DNA of 64,000 bases, taken from positions 1,426,001 through 1,490,000 of the forward strand of contig NZ_CP044523.1 in the NCBI RefSeq assembly GCF_008831545.1, read 5' to 3'. The DNA is from Halorussus halophilus. GTDB lineage: Archaea; Halobacteriota; Halobacteria; Halobacteriales; Haladaptataceae. Positions 25,860 through 35,300 of the stretch are shown in pieces. Made by a program: the position numbers and the translations under genes. The notes beneath the pieces are model-generated. The model had not been told where the DNA came from, made no database searches, and saw only the letters and a program-made list of their open reading frames with translations. How positions within the stretch are numbered: the first letter of the stretch is position 1; each line of letters begins with the position of its first letter.

Positions 25860-27733
25860 CGTGGCCCACCGTCCTCACTGCGTGCGTCGAAGACAGCATC
25901 ACGACTGATGCCTGTTTGTTCGGATGTACTCGTACCCCACTCCTCGCCCGCAACGGGTGTCGCGTCGTACAGGACGCCGTCGCTTTCACCACGGTGGTAG
26001 ACACCCGGATGGTCGCCATCGGAGTCGTAGGCCGCCGCAAAGCGGTCGTGTTCTCGAACGACGAGTTCTCGGGTCTGTCCACTAGATTCGATTGGCTGGA
26101 ATTCTCCATTAGAGACGTACCCCGGCTGGTAGCGCTGTCCATCCGGCATATCACGCTGGTTCTCAACCAGAACCTGATTCGTCTCATCAACGGCACCAGC
26201 AGCTGTACTCGTGCTTCTGTTTGTCGTCGCGCCCACGGCTGTGTTCGTGGTGCCGGGACGACCGCCGGTCGGCGTCCCAAGTGTAGCGATATCGCTGGAT
26301 TGGCTGGTGTGGCCCTCTGTTTCAAGTGCGCCGACTGTGCTGGCAGTCCCACTACTCTTTACGCTACTGTGGGTAGACGCCATGCCACCAAATTGAGCAG
26401 ATGGGCTGCGAGAGCCAACCGTCGCGCCGGTCGCTGAACCAGCACCGACGCTTGCTCCGCGACTCGACATGGAGGCTTTGCTGGCGAGAGTTCTTGCTCC
26501 CGATTTCGCCCGTGAGTACATCGCGGCACCGCCGAGTCCGGCCATGACACCACCGGCAGTCCTCGCTGCTCGCGACCCCAAAAGCATCCAGAGGGTCGCC
26601 ACCAGTGCCGCGAGTTGTGTGACGAACGTGACGGCGGCAAACGCAAGCGTGCCAGCGACCTCCGCAAAGCCACCGACTGCGACTGCGCTCTCAACGAATC
26701 CCATTGTGCCGCCTGCGATGTAGCCACCGGCACCGAGGACAAGTGCTGCTGGGAGCGGGAAGAACGCGGCGCGAATGAAGATATCCCATCCGGTTTGGCC
26801 GAACTGTCCTATCGTCTGTAGGACGCCCCCAGTGTCGAACAGCATGAGCGCTGAGAACACTGGCAGAAACACCATGAACGTGAGACACAGGACGTAGGCC
26901 ATGAGGGTCGTGACGAGCAGAATCGTCACGACGGCCGCCGTCGCAACCCACAGCAAGCCTGCGAGGAGTCCTGTACCGAGGAGCGTTCCAATGCCGGATT
27001 TCGGGCCTGCAATCAGCTGGTCGCCGCGTGGGGCGACGGCGAGAATCAACGCGTTCGCGAGGTGCAGGACGAACGCGCCCAGCCACCACGACCCGATGGT
27101 GAGCACGAGATTTCGTGCGAGGTTCTGCTCGATCTGGAAGCCATGGGTGGCGAACGTGGCGTCCGGTCGGAATCGGCTGGCGAGTGCGACGCCAACGCCG
27201 ACCACCCACACGAGGAACCCAAGCGGCAGGCCAACTGTGGTCCACCCGTGGTATGCGCCTACCAGCGGCTGGTTCGTCGGTGGTCGGAAGACCACGATAA
27301 CGCCATCGCTCTTCGGCACGGGTCGCCGGAGGATTAACTCGAGCGTACTGCGGGCGATGTCCTGTGTGGCGTCGAGGGCGCCACCGAGAATACTTCGTTT
27401 GGTGTTCTCGATGACGTTACAGAGTGCACCCCGAATCGGTCCTTTCCCAGCACACGAGGCATAGGAGTTAGTATCCTCCGACGAACTAGTCGAGATGAGG
27501 ACGCTCGACGCGGGCAATCCCTGGAACGGCGTTGATTCAGGTGAGGCCGTTGGGTGAAGATTCGTGGTTGTAGTCGTCGTGTTCGCGCTAATCTCGTTTG
27601 GTGGTCTGCTGGCTGGGGCTGCAAGGGCAGGCGTCACGAGGCTGGTCGTGATGAGTACGAGAGTAGCAAATACGACTACCCGGTGCCGCGCTCGTACTGT
27701 CGGAGCGATGTCGAAGCCTGTCGTCGGGAGCAT
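25856..27733 (-). CDS. VirB6/TrbL-like multi-pass channel protein
   Basis: About 625 residues from the ATG at 27733; the frame runs on to 28099, but that part lies under the next gene. The start MLPTTGFDIAPTVRARH leads into a signal-like VVVFATLVLITTSLVTPALA. At least six membrane segments follow between about residues 150 and 420, including VGLPLGFLVWVVGVGVALA, TVVTILLVTTLMAYVLCLTF-type text and AALVLGAGGYIAGG. The C-terminal 200 residues are Ser/Gly/Thr-rich and polar. This layout, long polar tail after clustered helices, is that of VirB6/TrbL inner-membrane channel proteins. Stop and next start overlap as ATGA. Function by analogy only. Confidence 0.6.
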   Translation of the reverse strand: MLPTTGFDIAPTVRARHRVVVFATLVLITTSLVTPALAAPASRPPNEISANTTTTTTNLHPTASPESTPFQGLPASSVLISTSSSEDTNSYASCAGKGPIRGALCNVIENTKRSILGGALDATQDIARSTLELILRRPVPKSDGVIVVFRPPTNQPLVGAYHGWTTVGLPLGFLVWVVGVGVALASRFRPDATFATHGFQIEQNLARNLVLTIGSWWLGAFVLHLANALILAVAPRGDQLIAGPKSGIGTLLGTGLLAGLLWVATAAVVTILLVTTLMAYVLCLTFMVFLPVFSALMLFDTGGVLQTIGQFGQTGWDIFIRAAFFPLPAALVLGAGGYIAGGTMGFVESAVAVGGFAEVAGTLAFAAVTFVTQLAALVATLWMLLGSRAARTAGGVMAGLGGAAMYSRAKSGARTLASKASMSSRGASVGAGSATGATVGSRSPSAQFGGMASTHSSVKSSGTASTVGALETEGHTSQSSDIATLGTPTGGRPGTTNTAVGATTNRSTSTAAGAVDETNQVLVENQRDMPDGQRYQPGYVSNGEFQPIESSGQTRELVVREHDRFAAAYDSDGDHPGVYHRGESDGVLYDATPVAGEEWGTSTSEQTGISRDAVFDARSEDGGPR

Positions 27734-27794
27734 CAGATTGACTGGCGAAAATCTGGATTGTTGTACTTCCGTCCGATGAGGTGGGAGTACGTGG

Positions 27795-28271
27795 TTAGAA
27801 CCATGGCGTGAGTTGCGCGCATTGGGCGGCGTTGAAGCCTGCGGCACCAGCGGCCTGTTCGCCGAGGACGATGACGAGGCCGAAGATCGGGCCAGCGACC
27901 ATCGCCATCGTACCCGTTTGCCGGTGTTCACTCGACCGCTCCGGGTTCCGTGACATCCCGGCACGGGCGTGTTTGAAGCCACCGTAAAGTAAACCTCCAA
28001 GGAAGAGTACGCCAGCACCAGTCCGCGCTGCCCATTCGAACAGGTCGATAGCGGGCGTACCACAGAGGCCACTGCCACTTGTCTGGGCGGCTGCAACACT
28101 CGTCATCGCGACGAGAGTGAGTATCGCGGGACCCGCCGGCGTCAGAGCACGGCCAGCAGCTGTGAAACATTGAGTGACGGCTTCACTTACTTGGTCATGG
28201 ACATGCGTCTCGGAGTCCTCGGTTGTTTGTCCAAAAGTCGACTTCTCACGGTGTAGGTTCCTGTTTTCCAT
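27795..28271 (-). CDS. VirB2/TrbC-like pilin or small channel subunit
   Basis: About 158 residues from the ATG at 28271 (MENRNLHREKSTFG); the frame continues to 28511 through promoter DNA and is not used. A long leader ends in GRALTPAGPAILTLVAMTSVAAAQ, a plausible signal with cleavage after A-A-A. The mature part has two hydrophobic segments, AARTGAGVLFLGGLLYGG and MAMVAGPIFGLVIVLGEQAAG, joined by a basic loop KHARAGMSRNPERSS. VirB2-type subunits have this two-helix form. It is first in the T4SS operon, 62 bases from the channel gene. Two palindromes lie in its promoter. Confidence 0.55.
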   Translation of the reverse strand: MENRNLHREKSTFGQTTEDSETHVHDQVSEAVTQCFTAAGRALTPAGPAILTLVAMTSVAAAQTSGSGLCGTPAIDLFEWAARTGAGVLFLGGLLYGGFKHARAGMSRNPERSSEHRQTGTMAMVAGPIFGLVIVLGEQAAGAAGFNAAQCAQLTPWF

Positions 28272-28275
28272 TTCT

Positions 28276-28300
28276 CTACGATTCGTACTACGAATCGTAG
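28276..28300. promoter_or_regulatory. Palindromic operator at the T4SS operon start
   Basis: CTACGATTCGT, 3 bases, ACGAATCGTAG: 11-bp perfect arms. It lies 5 bases upstream of the operon's first ATG (28271, minus strand), in the right place to block transcription or early translation. The divergent winged-helix protein is the obvious candidate to bind it. Confidence 0.6.
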
Positions 28301-28315
28301 AACGATATATCCTTC

Positions 28316-28341
28316 GTATAGTAGAATAGAGTTTACTATAC
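28316..28341. promoter_or_regulatory. Second inverted repeat in the divergent promoter region
   Basis: GTATAGTA at 28316-28323 and TACTATAC at 28334-28341 with a 10-base spacer. The region 28272-28417 is A/T-rich, contains TATA-like runs for both directions, and has several TAGAAT boxes (near 28323, 28383 and again near 28672). Confidence 0.5.
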
Positions 28342-28417
28342 ATAGAGAAAAAGACCGTAGTACTAATGGCCTGAAGATATGTAGAATAAAATAGCGTGCG
28401 TGTCGAGATAGGAGCGA

Positions 28418-28636
28418 ATGGAACTGACAGCTCTTGACGAAGCAATCCTTGACGAACTCGGCGAAGGAGCACGCACGCAAGGATTCCTTGTCGATGCGAC
28501 TGGGGAACCACGGTACAAGGTTCACGAGCGGCTAAAGTTGCTCGTAGCGGCGGGGTATATCGAGAATATCCACGAGAATACCGCGCTCTACGAATTGCGA
28601 ACTGATTCTAAAACCTCCGATGAGGATTCCGATTGA
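28418..28636 (+). CDS. Winged-helix transcription regulator (PhiH1-repressor-like)
   Basis: A 72-residue protein. The whole length fits a minimal winged helix: helix 1 LDEAILDELGEG, helix 2 TQGFLVDATG, recognition helix PRYKVHERLKLLVAAG, wing YIENIHENTALYELR. Haloarchaeal virus and plasmid repressors of the PhiH1 type have this size and form. It is divergent from the T4SS operon across a 146-base region with two palindromes, so it probably represses its own and the transfer operon. Start taken at the ATG that opens MELTALDEA. Confidence 0.75.
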   Translation: MELTALDEAILDELGEGARTQGFLVDATGEPRYKVHERLKLLVAAGYIENIHENTALYELRTDSKTSDEDSD

Positions 28637-28700
28637 TTTGCAGTCCAAGAGATGCTCGGTAGAGGGTCTGTAGAATAAGCGAATAGTGGATTATTGTATG

Positions 28701-31130
28701 TTAGTAGTTCACCGTAATTGAGCCCGAACCAGTGTCAACTACTGCGCTGTGGTCGAAATCTACAGCTGCTTTTCTTTGCAGACCTTGCATCAGGTTTGAG
28801 AATTGTTCTTCATCCGCAAGAACCAGTCCTGTTTCCGAAGGAAGAACATCTCTCCACTCTATATCGATCTGGTTTTTCTTCTCCAGATTTTCTAGCTCGT
28901 GAAGTCCAGTGAGGTATTTCTGGCTTGCTTGAAGGGACGCCCAGTATTCAAAGCTAGCTGGCAAAACGACTTTGAAACGGGACTCATACCGGGAGAGGTC
29001 AATTCTGTCGGCAAGGTCTCCTTCTTGAATCTTTTCTGGAGTCACCCCGTTCTCAATAGCGTTCAGAGAGGGAACGATTGCGACCTCTTTTTTCAGTCCG
29101 ACTTGCTCACCACGACTGTATATTTCTCCTCGACGTTCAAGCCGGTCTATCTCCTCATTGATTGCCATCTCAGTGGCTAAATCCTCTTGAGGGACCCGAC
29201 CAGGGTTCCAGAACATGTTTCTTTGAACAGAATCTTCTGAAACTCTCCTCTCTTGCATCTGCTGGTAGACCATCCTGATGAGCTCCGTTCTGGGAAGTTC
29301 TCCTCTTTGTTTCAGTGAATTCTTTATCAGCTGGTTCCATTGGGATAGCTCCTGCTTCAAGGGGTACGCGGTAACACCGGCTGCCTCCGCTAATTGCAAA
29401 AGAGTCTCGTCTGCAGAGCAAAGAGGTACTTCCCGTTTCTTAGCGATGCGCATCAATGCCTGATCCACCGATATGTTGTCTTCTGTGTCAACAGAGTCTT
29501 CAACGGGGACAACCTCGAAATCAAGAATTCCTTTCTCTGATAGCTCCCTCAACGCCGTCAGCTCTTCAAGACCAAGCTTTCCACGGGAAGTATCTTGGTC
29601 TACTTGCCGATGCACTTCCTCTAACACTACCTCGGGTACCACAATGGTTGTATCATACAGATCCCCTTCCGAGACTAGCCGAGTAATGATCTGTGCGTCA
29701 ATAATACTGGTGTCTGCAACAAACTCCGAAAGGTCACTCGGAAAAAGCGGGGCATCAATACCCTCGACTTCTTCACTATTACTAGCAAATCCCCCGACGG
29801 CTTCGATAATTGCATCTTGATCCGGCGGTGCACGGGCTTCTTCTCTCATCTGATCTATAACCGTAGACTGTTGAATAGGGGTCTTTTGAACCCTCTCACC
29901 CCCAAACTCTCGCCAAGATACATCGCACCCCATTTCTGACTCTATTATATCGACAAGGGCCTCAACGTCTTCTTCGAATTCCCTCTTCTTTCTATATTTC
30001 TCTCCGTGAATCACCCAGTACTTGTGTGCGAAAAGCCGACGTCGAATCTCTCTCCTCCCATCCAGACTGTGGAAGGCAAATCCGTCATTCGCTGCACTCC
30101 ACCCCGAGAACTGTTCATGATCCCTGTCCCAGTCCGCTGTTTCTTGGGCCACCTTATTGGTCAAGAAAGGTGCTTCTGGTACACGAAGAGCAGTATAGAA
30201 GTCATATACTAGAGAAATATCTGCTTCTGTGGAAACTCGAACGAAGCCGTGGTAGTCATCTTGGTCTTCATTGAGAACTATCTTTGTGACTGATCCGACT
30301 TGGGCGAGTAGTCCTCTCCCACTTGGGTCCCGGATTGTACAAGATTCGGCCCATCCGAGAACTCTTCCCCGAAGAGATGAAGCTATCTCGTTGGATGAGA
30401 TTTGATACTCAGAAGCTACGACCCGTTTGTTCTGGTGGACATATACCTTCTTTACCTCAGGGAGGTCGTCATTCGAGAGTGGTTTTGCGCGGATAACCTT
30501 GTCAAACTCCACTTCATCCTCCTTCTCTTGTTTACCTTCCTGAAAGTTCCGGTACGTGAGGGAACACTCATATTGGAAGGCAAGAACTAGCGTCCGTAGA
30601 ACATCGAAACTCACGATGACGTCGGGATCGTCCAAGGATAGAGATTGCTCTGCTGCCTTCGAAGCTAAAAGGGAATCACGTTCACTCCAAGCATTTCCAA
30701 AGGCATCGACGATACCCTGGTCCTCATGGCGCGCTATGATTTCCCTTAGGGTACTCGGCGGAGACGCAGAAGTATCCCCAAGTTCATGGAGTTCGACGAC
30801 TGTACGCGCTAATACTTCTTCGTGCCCTTCTGATTCCTCTGGTGTGATGTTGCCTGGCTGATGACCAGGACCGACAGGAAAAATATCTGTCTTTATGTTC
30901 CCCGAATCATCCGCGTACTCTTCCGGAATCTGCTCGGAAATGCGACCAAGAACAGGAATTTCGATCAGCTCTGAGGAAGGACCATCTACAGCGACCATTC
31001 CAGATTGGCCAAAAGCGACCTTCCAATCTGGACTTTCAAGTTCAAAGCAGTCAGAAAGCCAGGTCTCCAAGTTCTCTAACGTAGTCCTTACTCCCTCCTC
31101 TATGGGTAAATAGCCCAGAGCTCCACTCAT
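28701..31130 (-). CDS. Large PIN-domain protein
   Basis: An 809-residue protein. A PIN nuclease domain at about 470-600 is clear: ADTSIIDAQ (Asp473), VPEVVLEEV (Glu504/505), SVDQALMRIAKKR (Asp556) and CSADETLLQLAEAAGVTAYP (Asp574), giving the acidic D-E-D-D set. The N-terminal 470 residues and the C-terminal 200 are unknown to me; the C-terminus has a wHTH-like stretch around VYQQMQERRVSEDSVQRN. PIN domains usually cut RNA. The length and central placement are unlike VapC toxins (about 130 residues). The gene has AT-rich composition and its own TATA (near 31160). It may be defence cargo. Confidence 0.65.
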   Translation of the reverse strand: MSGALGYLPIEEGVRTTLENLETWLSDCFELESPDWKVAFGQSGMVAVDGPSSELIEIPVLGRISEQIPEEYADDSGNIKTDIFPVGPGHQPGNITPEESEGHEEVLARTVVELHELGDTSASPPSTLREIIARHEDQGIVDAFGNAWSERDSLLASKAAEQSLSLDDPDVIVSFDVLRTLVLAFQYECSLTYRNFQEGKQEKEDEVEFDKVIRAKPLSNDDLPEVKKVYVHQNKRVVASEYQISSNEIASSLRGRVLGWAESCTIRDPSGRGLLAQVGSVTKIVLNEDQDDYHGFVRVSTEADISLVYDFYTALRVPEAPFLTNKVAQETADWDRDHEQFSGWSAANDGFAFHSLDGRREIRRRLFAHKYWVIHGEKYRKKREFEEDVEALVDIIESEMGCDVSWREFGGERVQKTPIQQSTVIDQMREEARAPPDQDAIIEAVGGFASNSEEVEGIDAPLFPSDLSEFVADTSIIDAQIITRLVSEGDLYDTTIVVPEVVLEEVHRQVDQDTSRGKLGLEELTALRELSEKGILDFEVVPVEDSVDTEDNISVDQALMRIAKKREVPLCSADETLLQLAEAAGVTAYPLKQELSQWNQLIKNSLKQRGELPRTELIRMVYQQMQERRVSEDSVQRNMFWNPGRVPQEDLATEMAINEEIDRLERRGEIYSRGEQVGLKKEVAIVPSLNAIENGVTPEKIQEGDLADRIDLSRYESRFKVVLPASFEYWASLQASQKYLTGLHELENLEKKNQIDIEWRDVLPSETGLVLADEEQFSNLMQGLQRKAAVDFDHSAVVDTGSGSITVNY

Positions 31131-31156
31131 TAGTTAACGAAGAATCACCACTCAAT

Positions 31157-31168
31157 ACTCTTAAATGT
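31157..31168 (-). promoter_or_regulatory. TATA box of the PIN-domain gene
   Basis: The minus-strand text CATTTAAGAGT centres about 30-35 bases before the ATG at 31130. Between it and the pseudogene at 31422 I see no gene. Confidence 0.4.
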
Positions 31169-31421
31169 CCTTCTCCGTATTCCATCTGCTCATCCAGTTC
31201 AGTGACCCGTGACATGCAACGGTCGTGAGTTCGCGGCGTCTGAACTGAGATGGCATACGGATTACTAAGACTTCGTACGGACGGAGCGCGCTCTACACTG
31301 CTTACTACCCAATTCACTCCCATCCGTAGAAGGAGAATACAGAAAGACCGAGCCGCGGTATACGCAGACTTTCAGAGTAGTGCTGCTCACAGAAATGCGC
31401 GAACAATCCGTTAAACGGTCG

Positions 31422-31556
31422 CTATTCTGGTGGTGGACCTTCCTGAAACGCAGCCAGTGACACTGTTCGTAGCCTAGGCGCGGGGGCACCAGGCCTTGCA
31501 AGTGTCACTTGCGGAGCTTCAACATCGTTGATCGCGAACCACCATGTAGAGGAATC
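31422..31556 (-). pseudogene. Decayed copy of the primase-helicase 3' end
   Basis: Read on the minus strand, this gives SSTWWFAINDVEAPQVTLA, then RPGAPAPRLRTVSLAAFQ and EGPPPE-stop. The intact gene at 32301-35795 ends SSTWSFAVSEVEPPQVAPA, then KPGDPAPTYRTVSLAAFQ, DGPPPE-stop. DNA similarity continues past both stops (gcgaacaa...ctattctgg). No upstream part of the gene remains, so it is a remnant of a related but not identical allele, left when the toxin-antitoxin pair and the present primase-helicase gene came in. Confidence 0.7.
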
Positions 31557-31611
31557 CCGGCTGGGAGTGACTAGCAGTATGTTTTTGCAGTTGTAGGTGA
31601 TGGTAGTAAAC

Positions 31612-31905
31612 ATGGCCGAGCGCGACACACGTCGGATTGCGCACGACATCATGGAAGAGCCACATATCCAGGGACGGCGAATCACCGTCCGCCAAGTGTA
31701 CGCGCTCGTCGAGGAACGCGACGAAGCCCCAGAAGCGGTCGCCGACCGATACGACCTCGATGTCGCCGACGTCTATCACGCCCTCGCCTACTACCACGAC
31801 CATCCGCGTGAAATGCGGACTGTGGAAGCAGAGCGAGCGGAGGACATGGAGGCGTTCCGCGAGACGATCGAGCGTCCTGAAGGAGTCGATCCGGACACGG
31901 CCTAA
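31612..31905 (+). CDS. DUF433 antitoxin-type protein
   Basis: A 97-residue protein with the DUF433 pattern of a winged/helix-turn-helix domain: HIQGRRITVRQVYALVEER followed by APEAVADRYDLDVADVYHALAYYHDHP. DUF433 proteins are antitoxins that pair with DUF5615 PIN-like toxins. The ATG at 31612 was chosen over upstream codons because family members begin with the short charged helix found there. It is followed after a single base by the toxin gene, the usual order. Confidence 0.8.
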   Translation: MAERDTRRIAHDIMEEPHIQGRRITVRQVYALVEERDEAPEAVADRYDLDVADVYHALAYYHDHPREMRTVEAERAEDMEAFRETIERPEGVDPDTA

Positions 31906-31906
31906 G

Positions 31907-32251
31907 ATGAGTGAGTGGCGTTTTCTTCTCGACGAAAATATTGACCCGAAGACCGCAACCTATCTGCAGAAAGAGGAGGTACACGCAGAACATGTCCGCG
32001 ACACCCTCTGGCAGGGCGCGGATGATGAAGACGATGTGCTGCCGTACGCGAAAAAACACGACCTCGTGGTCGTCACAAGCGACGTGAAAGACTTTGGCGA
32101 TCTACCGGCTGCTGCCCACGCAGGTATCGTGCTGCTCTATGACGATACGATGCCCGCCTACCAAGTCGCATCAGCCCTTATTGCGATGGTCGATGCCTAT
32201 CCGAGTCGCGATGCGTTTGCGGGGCGCGAAGAACTCGACCCGTGGGCATGA
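31907..32251 (+). CDS. DUF5615 PIN-like toxin
   Basis: A 114-residue protein: MSEWRFLLDENIDPKTATYL at the start has the first acidic pair (L-D-E-N) typical of DUF5615. VVVTSDVKDFGDL in the middle has the (S/T)-x-D-x-D-F motif, and GIVLLYDD follows. The fold is a reduced PIN domain, thought to act as RNase toxin. The ATG lies one base after the antitoxin stop, so the two are translated together. The pair sits between a remnant and the intact 3' end of the primase-helicase gene, so it looks like inserted cargo. Confidence 0.8.
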   Translation: MSEWRFLLDENIDPKTATYLQKEEVHAEHVRDTLWQGADDEDDVLPYAKKHDLVVVTSDVKDFGDLPAAAHAGIVLLYDDTMPAYQVASALIAMVDAYPSRDAFAGREELDPWA

Positions 32252-32300
32252 GGGCAGCCCTGCCGCTCACGACGGTGGGCGAACAAGCCGGTGAACAACC

Positions 32301-35300
32301 CTATTCTGGCGGCGGGCCGTCCTGAAACGCCGCGAGTGACACGGTTCGATACGTCGGTGCCGGATCTCCAGGCTTTGCGGGTGCCACCTGCGGAGGTTCC
32401 ACCTCTGAAACCGCGAACGACCACGTACTAGAACTCCATACGCCCTTGTTAGTGATTTCTTCCGGCGTCAACTCAACCACACCGTCAGTCGGCTCTCCGT
32501 CGGCGTGGAACACGTCTGCGCCGTGTGCACCGACACCCTCATGACAGCGAACGAGGTCCTCGTCAAGGAGGCGTGCGAGTGTCTTGGCGACATGGCGTTT
32601 GGATACGTCCGTTTCCTCAGCGAGTTCGCGGGCCGTTGCAGATTGACGATCGCGGAGTGCTTTCATGATCGAGCGTTGTGCATCGGTTGCGACCCACTGG
32701 ACGCCGGGAACTTGGTGGTCGGCGAAGCCTGCTGGGATGGCGCTAGTGTGGACGAAGACGGTGGCGTGGTTGTCTGGGTCGTCGGCGTTGCGTGCGTATC
32801 GGCCAGCGGATTGGGCGATATGGTTTTCACGGACTGACGCGAGGATTTCGTCGGCGATGTCGGCGTCGGGGCCGACGAAGCCACGACCGTGAGCGCGGCG
32901 TTCGTCACCGTCCTCGGTTTCGGTGGTTTCTGGTTGGGCGTGGAGGTCGCATTCGGCGAGAATGTTGAGGACGTAGTCGTCACCGGGGTCGATTGACCCG
33001 TGGACGAGTCCGACGGTTCGGTGGCCGAAGTCGTCGCGGGAGCGTTCTTCACCGAAGTGCATCGTCTCGGGCTTGCGGATACCGGCCTCACGCATGAGTT
33101 GCGTGACGTCATGTTCGACGCTTGCAGCGGTAATACAGGTGTTGAAGGCGTCGCCGAAGTGGTGGGAGAGGTGGTTGAGGAGGACGCGTGTCGTGTTTGG
33201 GTTGAAGTATTCGCCGCTGGCGAGCGGGCGAACCGCGTCACCAACCTGCACAACTCTGAGCCCGCGTTCGTAACGCCGCCAGAGCCGTCGCTCCTCAACG
33301 TCGAGAACGCGCTCTGGGAGAACATCGGTAGTAGTGTTGCGTTGCCAGAGTGGAAGACTCGGGTGGGCATCGAGGCCGACCATCGAGCGCGCGCCAGAGA
33401 AGTCGGGAACACTGCGGATGGTTTGGACGCGGTTGTCGTCGTCAACGACGACAGTGACCCACGTGCGCGACCACGAATCGTCGTCTCGGGCGTTGGTATC
33501 GAGACGTGGCGGATTGTGCGTCACAGTGCCGACGCCGCGGCCGTTCTCGTCGAAGCCTTGGGCGAGCGCGGACCACACCGCGCGGACGAGTGCGGGCGCA
33601 AGCGTGTGGGCACCCGAATGTTCGAGATACCATTCACGGGCTGGCTCGTAGTCGAACTTCGCAATCGTCGCGTTTGCTTCACGAAGGGCGTCACCGTGGA
33701 CGTTCCGTCCGTAGGTCTGGCGTGCAAGTTGCACGAACGACTCCCATGTGCTGACGGGCGCGCCTGCTTCTTGGAGAAATGCTGCGACGGCGCGCTGGAT
33801 GCGGTCGTTCGTGAGGTGTTCGCCACCGATACCGAAGTCCGGTCGCTCGTCGAAGATGACGTTGCATGACTGGGTGAGGCCGGGGACGTATGCGAACTGG
33901 TGGGTGGCGTGTATCACGTCAACCGCTGGGACGCCGTCTTCGTCTCGCGGCAGGCCCTCCCATTGGCCGACTGCCGGGCAGGGGTCCTCGCCACGGCAGC
34001 AGGGGAGTTCGAGGTCTTGGTCGTTGTGTTCGGCGAGGTAGGAGTGGGCTGTCGAGAACGGCACGCCGCGGCCGTCACAGACGGCATCGAACCACTCGGA
34101 GGCGGGCGTTCGGTTCATCGTGATCTCGGCAACGTCGCTGTCTTCGTCGTCCTTTGTCGGGTCGTGGATGCCGTGAGCGACTGGGCATCGTTCCTTTCGG
34201 CCACGCAGGACGGCATGGGTCACACCGTCGGCCTCGCGGCTGTGTTCGGCTGCTGCGTCCCGGGAGTCTCGCGTTGGGCTGAAGTGGATGATTGGTTGCT
34301 TGTCGGTGATGTCGGCGTGGGTCAGCCATGGTTCGGTCGCGACGGTGTAGCTTTTTCCGAGGCCGGTGGGAGCGTCGATCACGACCTCTTCTTGGTTCCT
34401 GACCGCGTCGAGCACGCGGTTTCGGAGGCGTTTGCGGGCTTCGGCTGTCGATGGCCACTCGATGTCGCGGGCCGCTGCCGCGCGCTCTCGCTCTCCGTCT
34501 GAAAGCGAATCGAGTTTCGCGAGCGGCAGCGCGCTCACTGGCTCGGAGGTATCGGGTTCGTACTTGGGGATGTGCGCGCCACGATTCCGGAGTGCGTCGA
34601 CGGCGTCCCAGAACTCCTCGCCGCTGGGATACTCGGTTTCGGTGGTGATGATGCGTTCTTCGAGCGCGACGACTTGGAGCGCGTCCAGTCCCTGCATGCC
34701 TTTGCGGTAGACCCAGCCGTCGCCGACCTGTGCGAGTCGCGTCCCACTCTTGGACTGCGCCCAACTCGGATCGAGGTCCGTGCTGCCGTCACCGCGTTCA
34801 TGAGTGACGGTCGACCGAAGCCGGATGTCTCGTGGGCCGGTGTGCTGGATGGCGTCGAAGACGTCCTGGATGTCGGATGTGGTCTCGATGTCTGCGAGTT
34901 CAGCTTTGGATGTTTCGGGTTCGCGATCCAGTTCGTCTGGGCGACCGGAGGGGTTCGTGGCGCGTGCGGCGTCGAGTGCGCCGGGGTGGGCGGCGATGAT
35001 GTCCTCGAGGATGCCGTGAATGTCGTTCGTCTCGGTGGCGGTGCCGGGGATGTGGTCGCCGGTGACTGTGGTGTATCGGCGTCCGGGATAGATTTCGAGT
35101 TCGGCGTCCGGCCACTCGGGCGACGAGAGGTCGATGGTAAGTGTCTTCACGCTGTCGGGGAGACGGAAGCCACCGAGTGCGTGTGCGCCGGTGCCGGATG
35201 GTGACCACTCGCAGAACGTCCCGGAGAGGCGTTCGAGCAGGTCGGCAGCGGCGGGGGCGACGGCACCGGTGTCTGGGTCGCGGATGTCATCGAAATCGAG

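Noticed and set aside
27734-28099. N-terminal extension of the VirB6-like gene
   Set aside because: It overlaps the VirB2-like gene, is Ser/Arg-rich, and a good signal peptide begins only at the ATG at 27733.
28272-28511. N-terminal extension of the VirB2-like gene
   Set aside because: It would translate the divergent promoter with its palindromes and overlap the winged-helix gene.
31131-31421. 90-codon and 78-codon minus-strand frames upstream of the PIN gene
   Set aside because: They cross the promoter of the PIN gene or the primase remnant and show no protein-like pattern.
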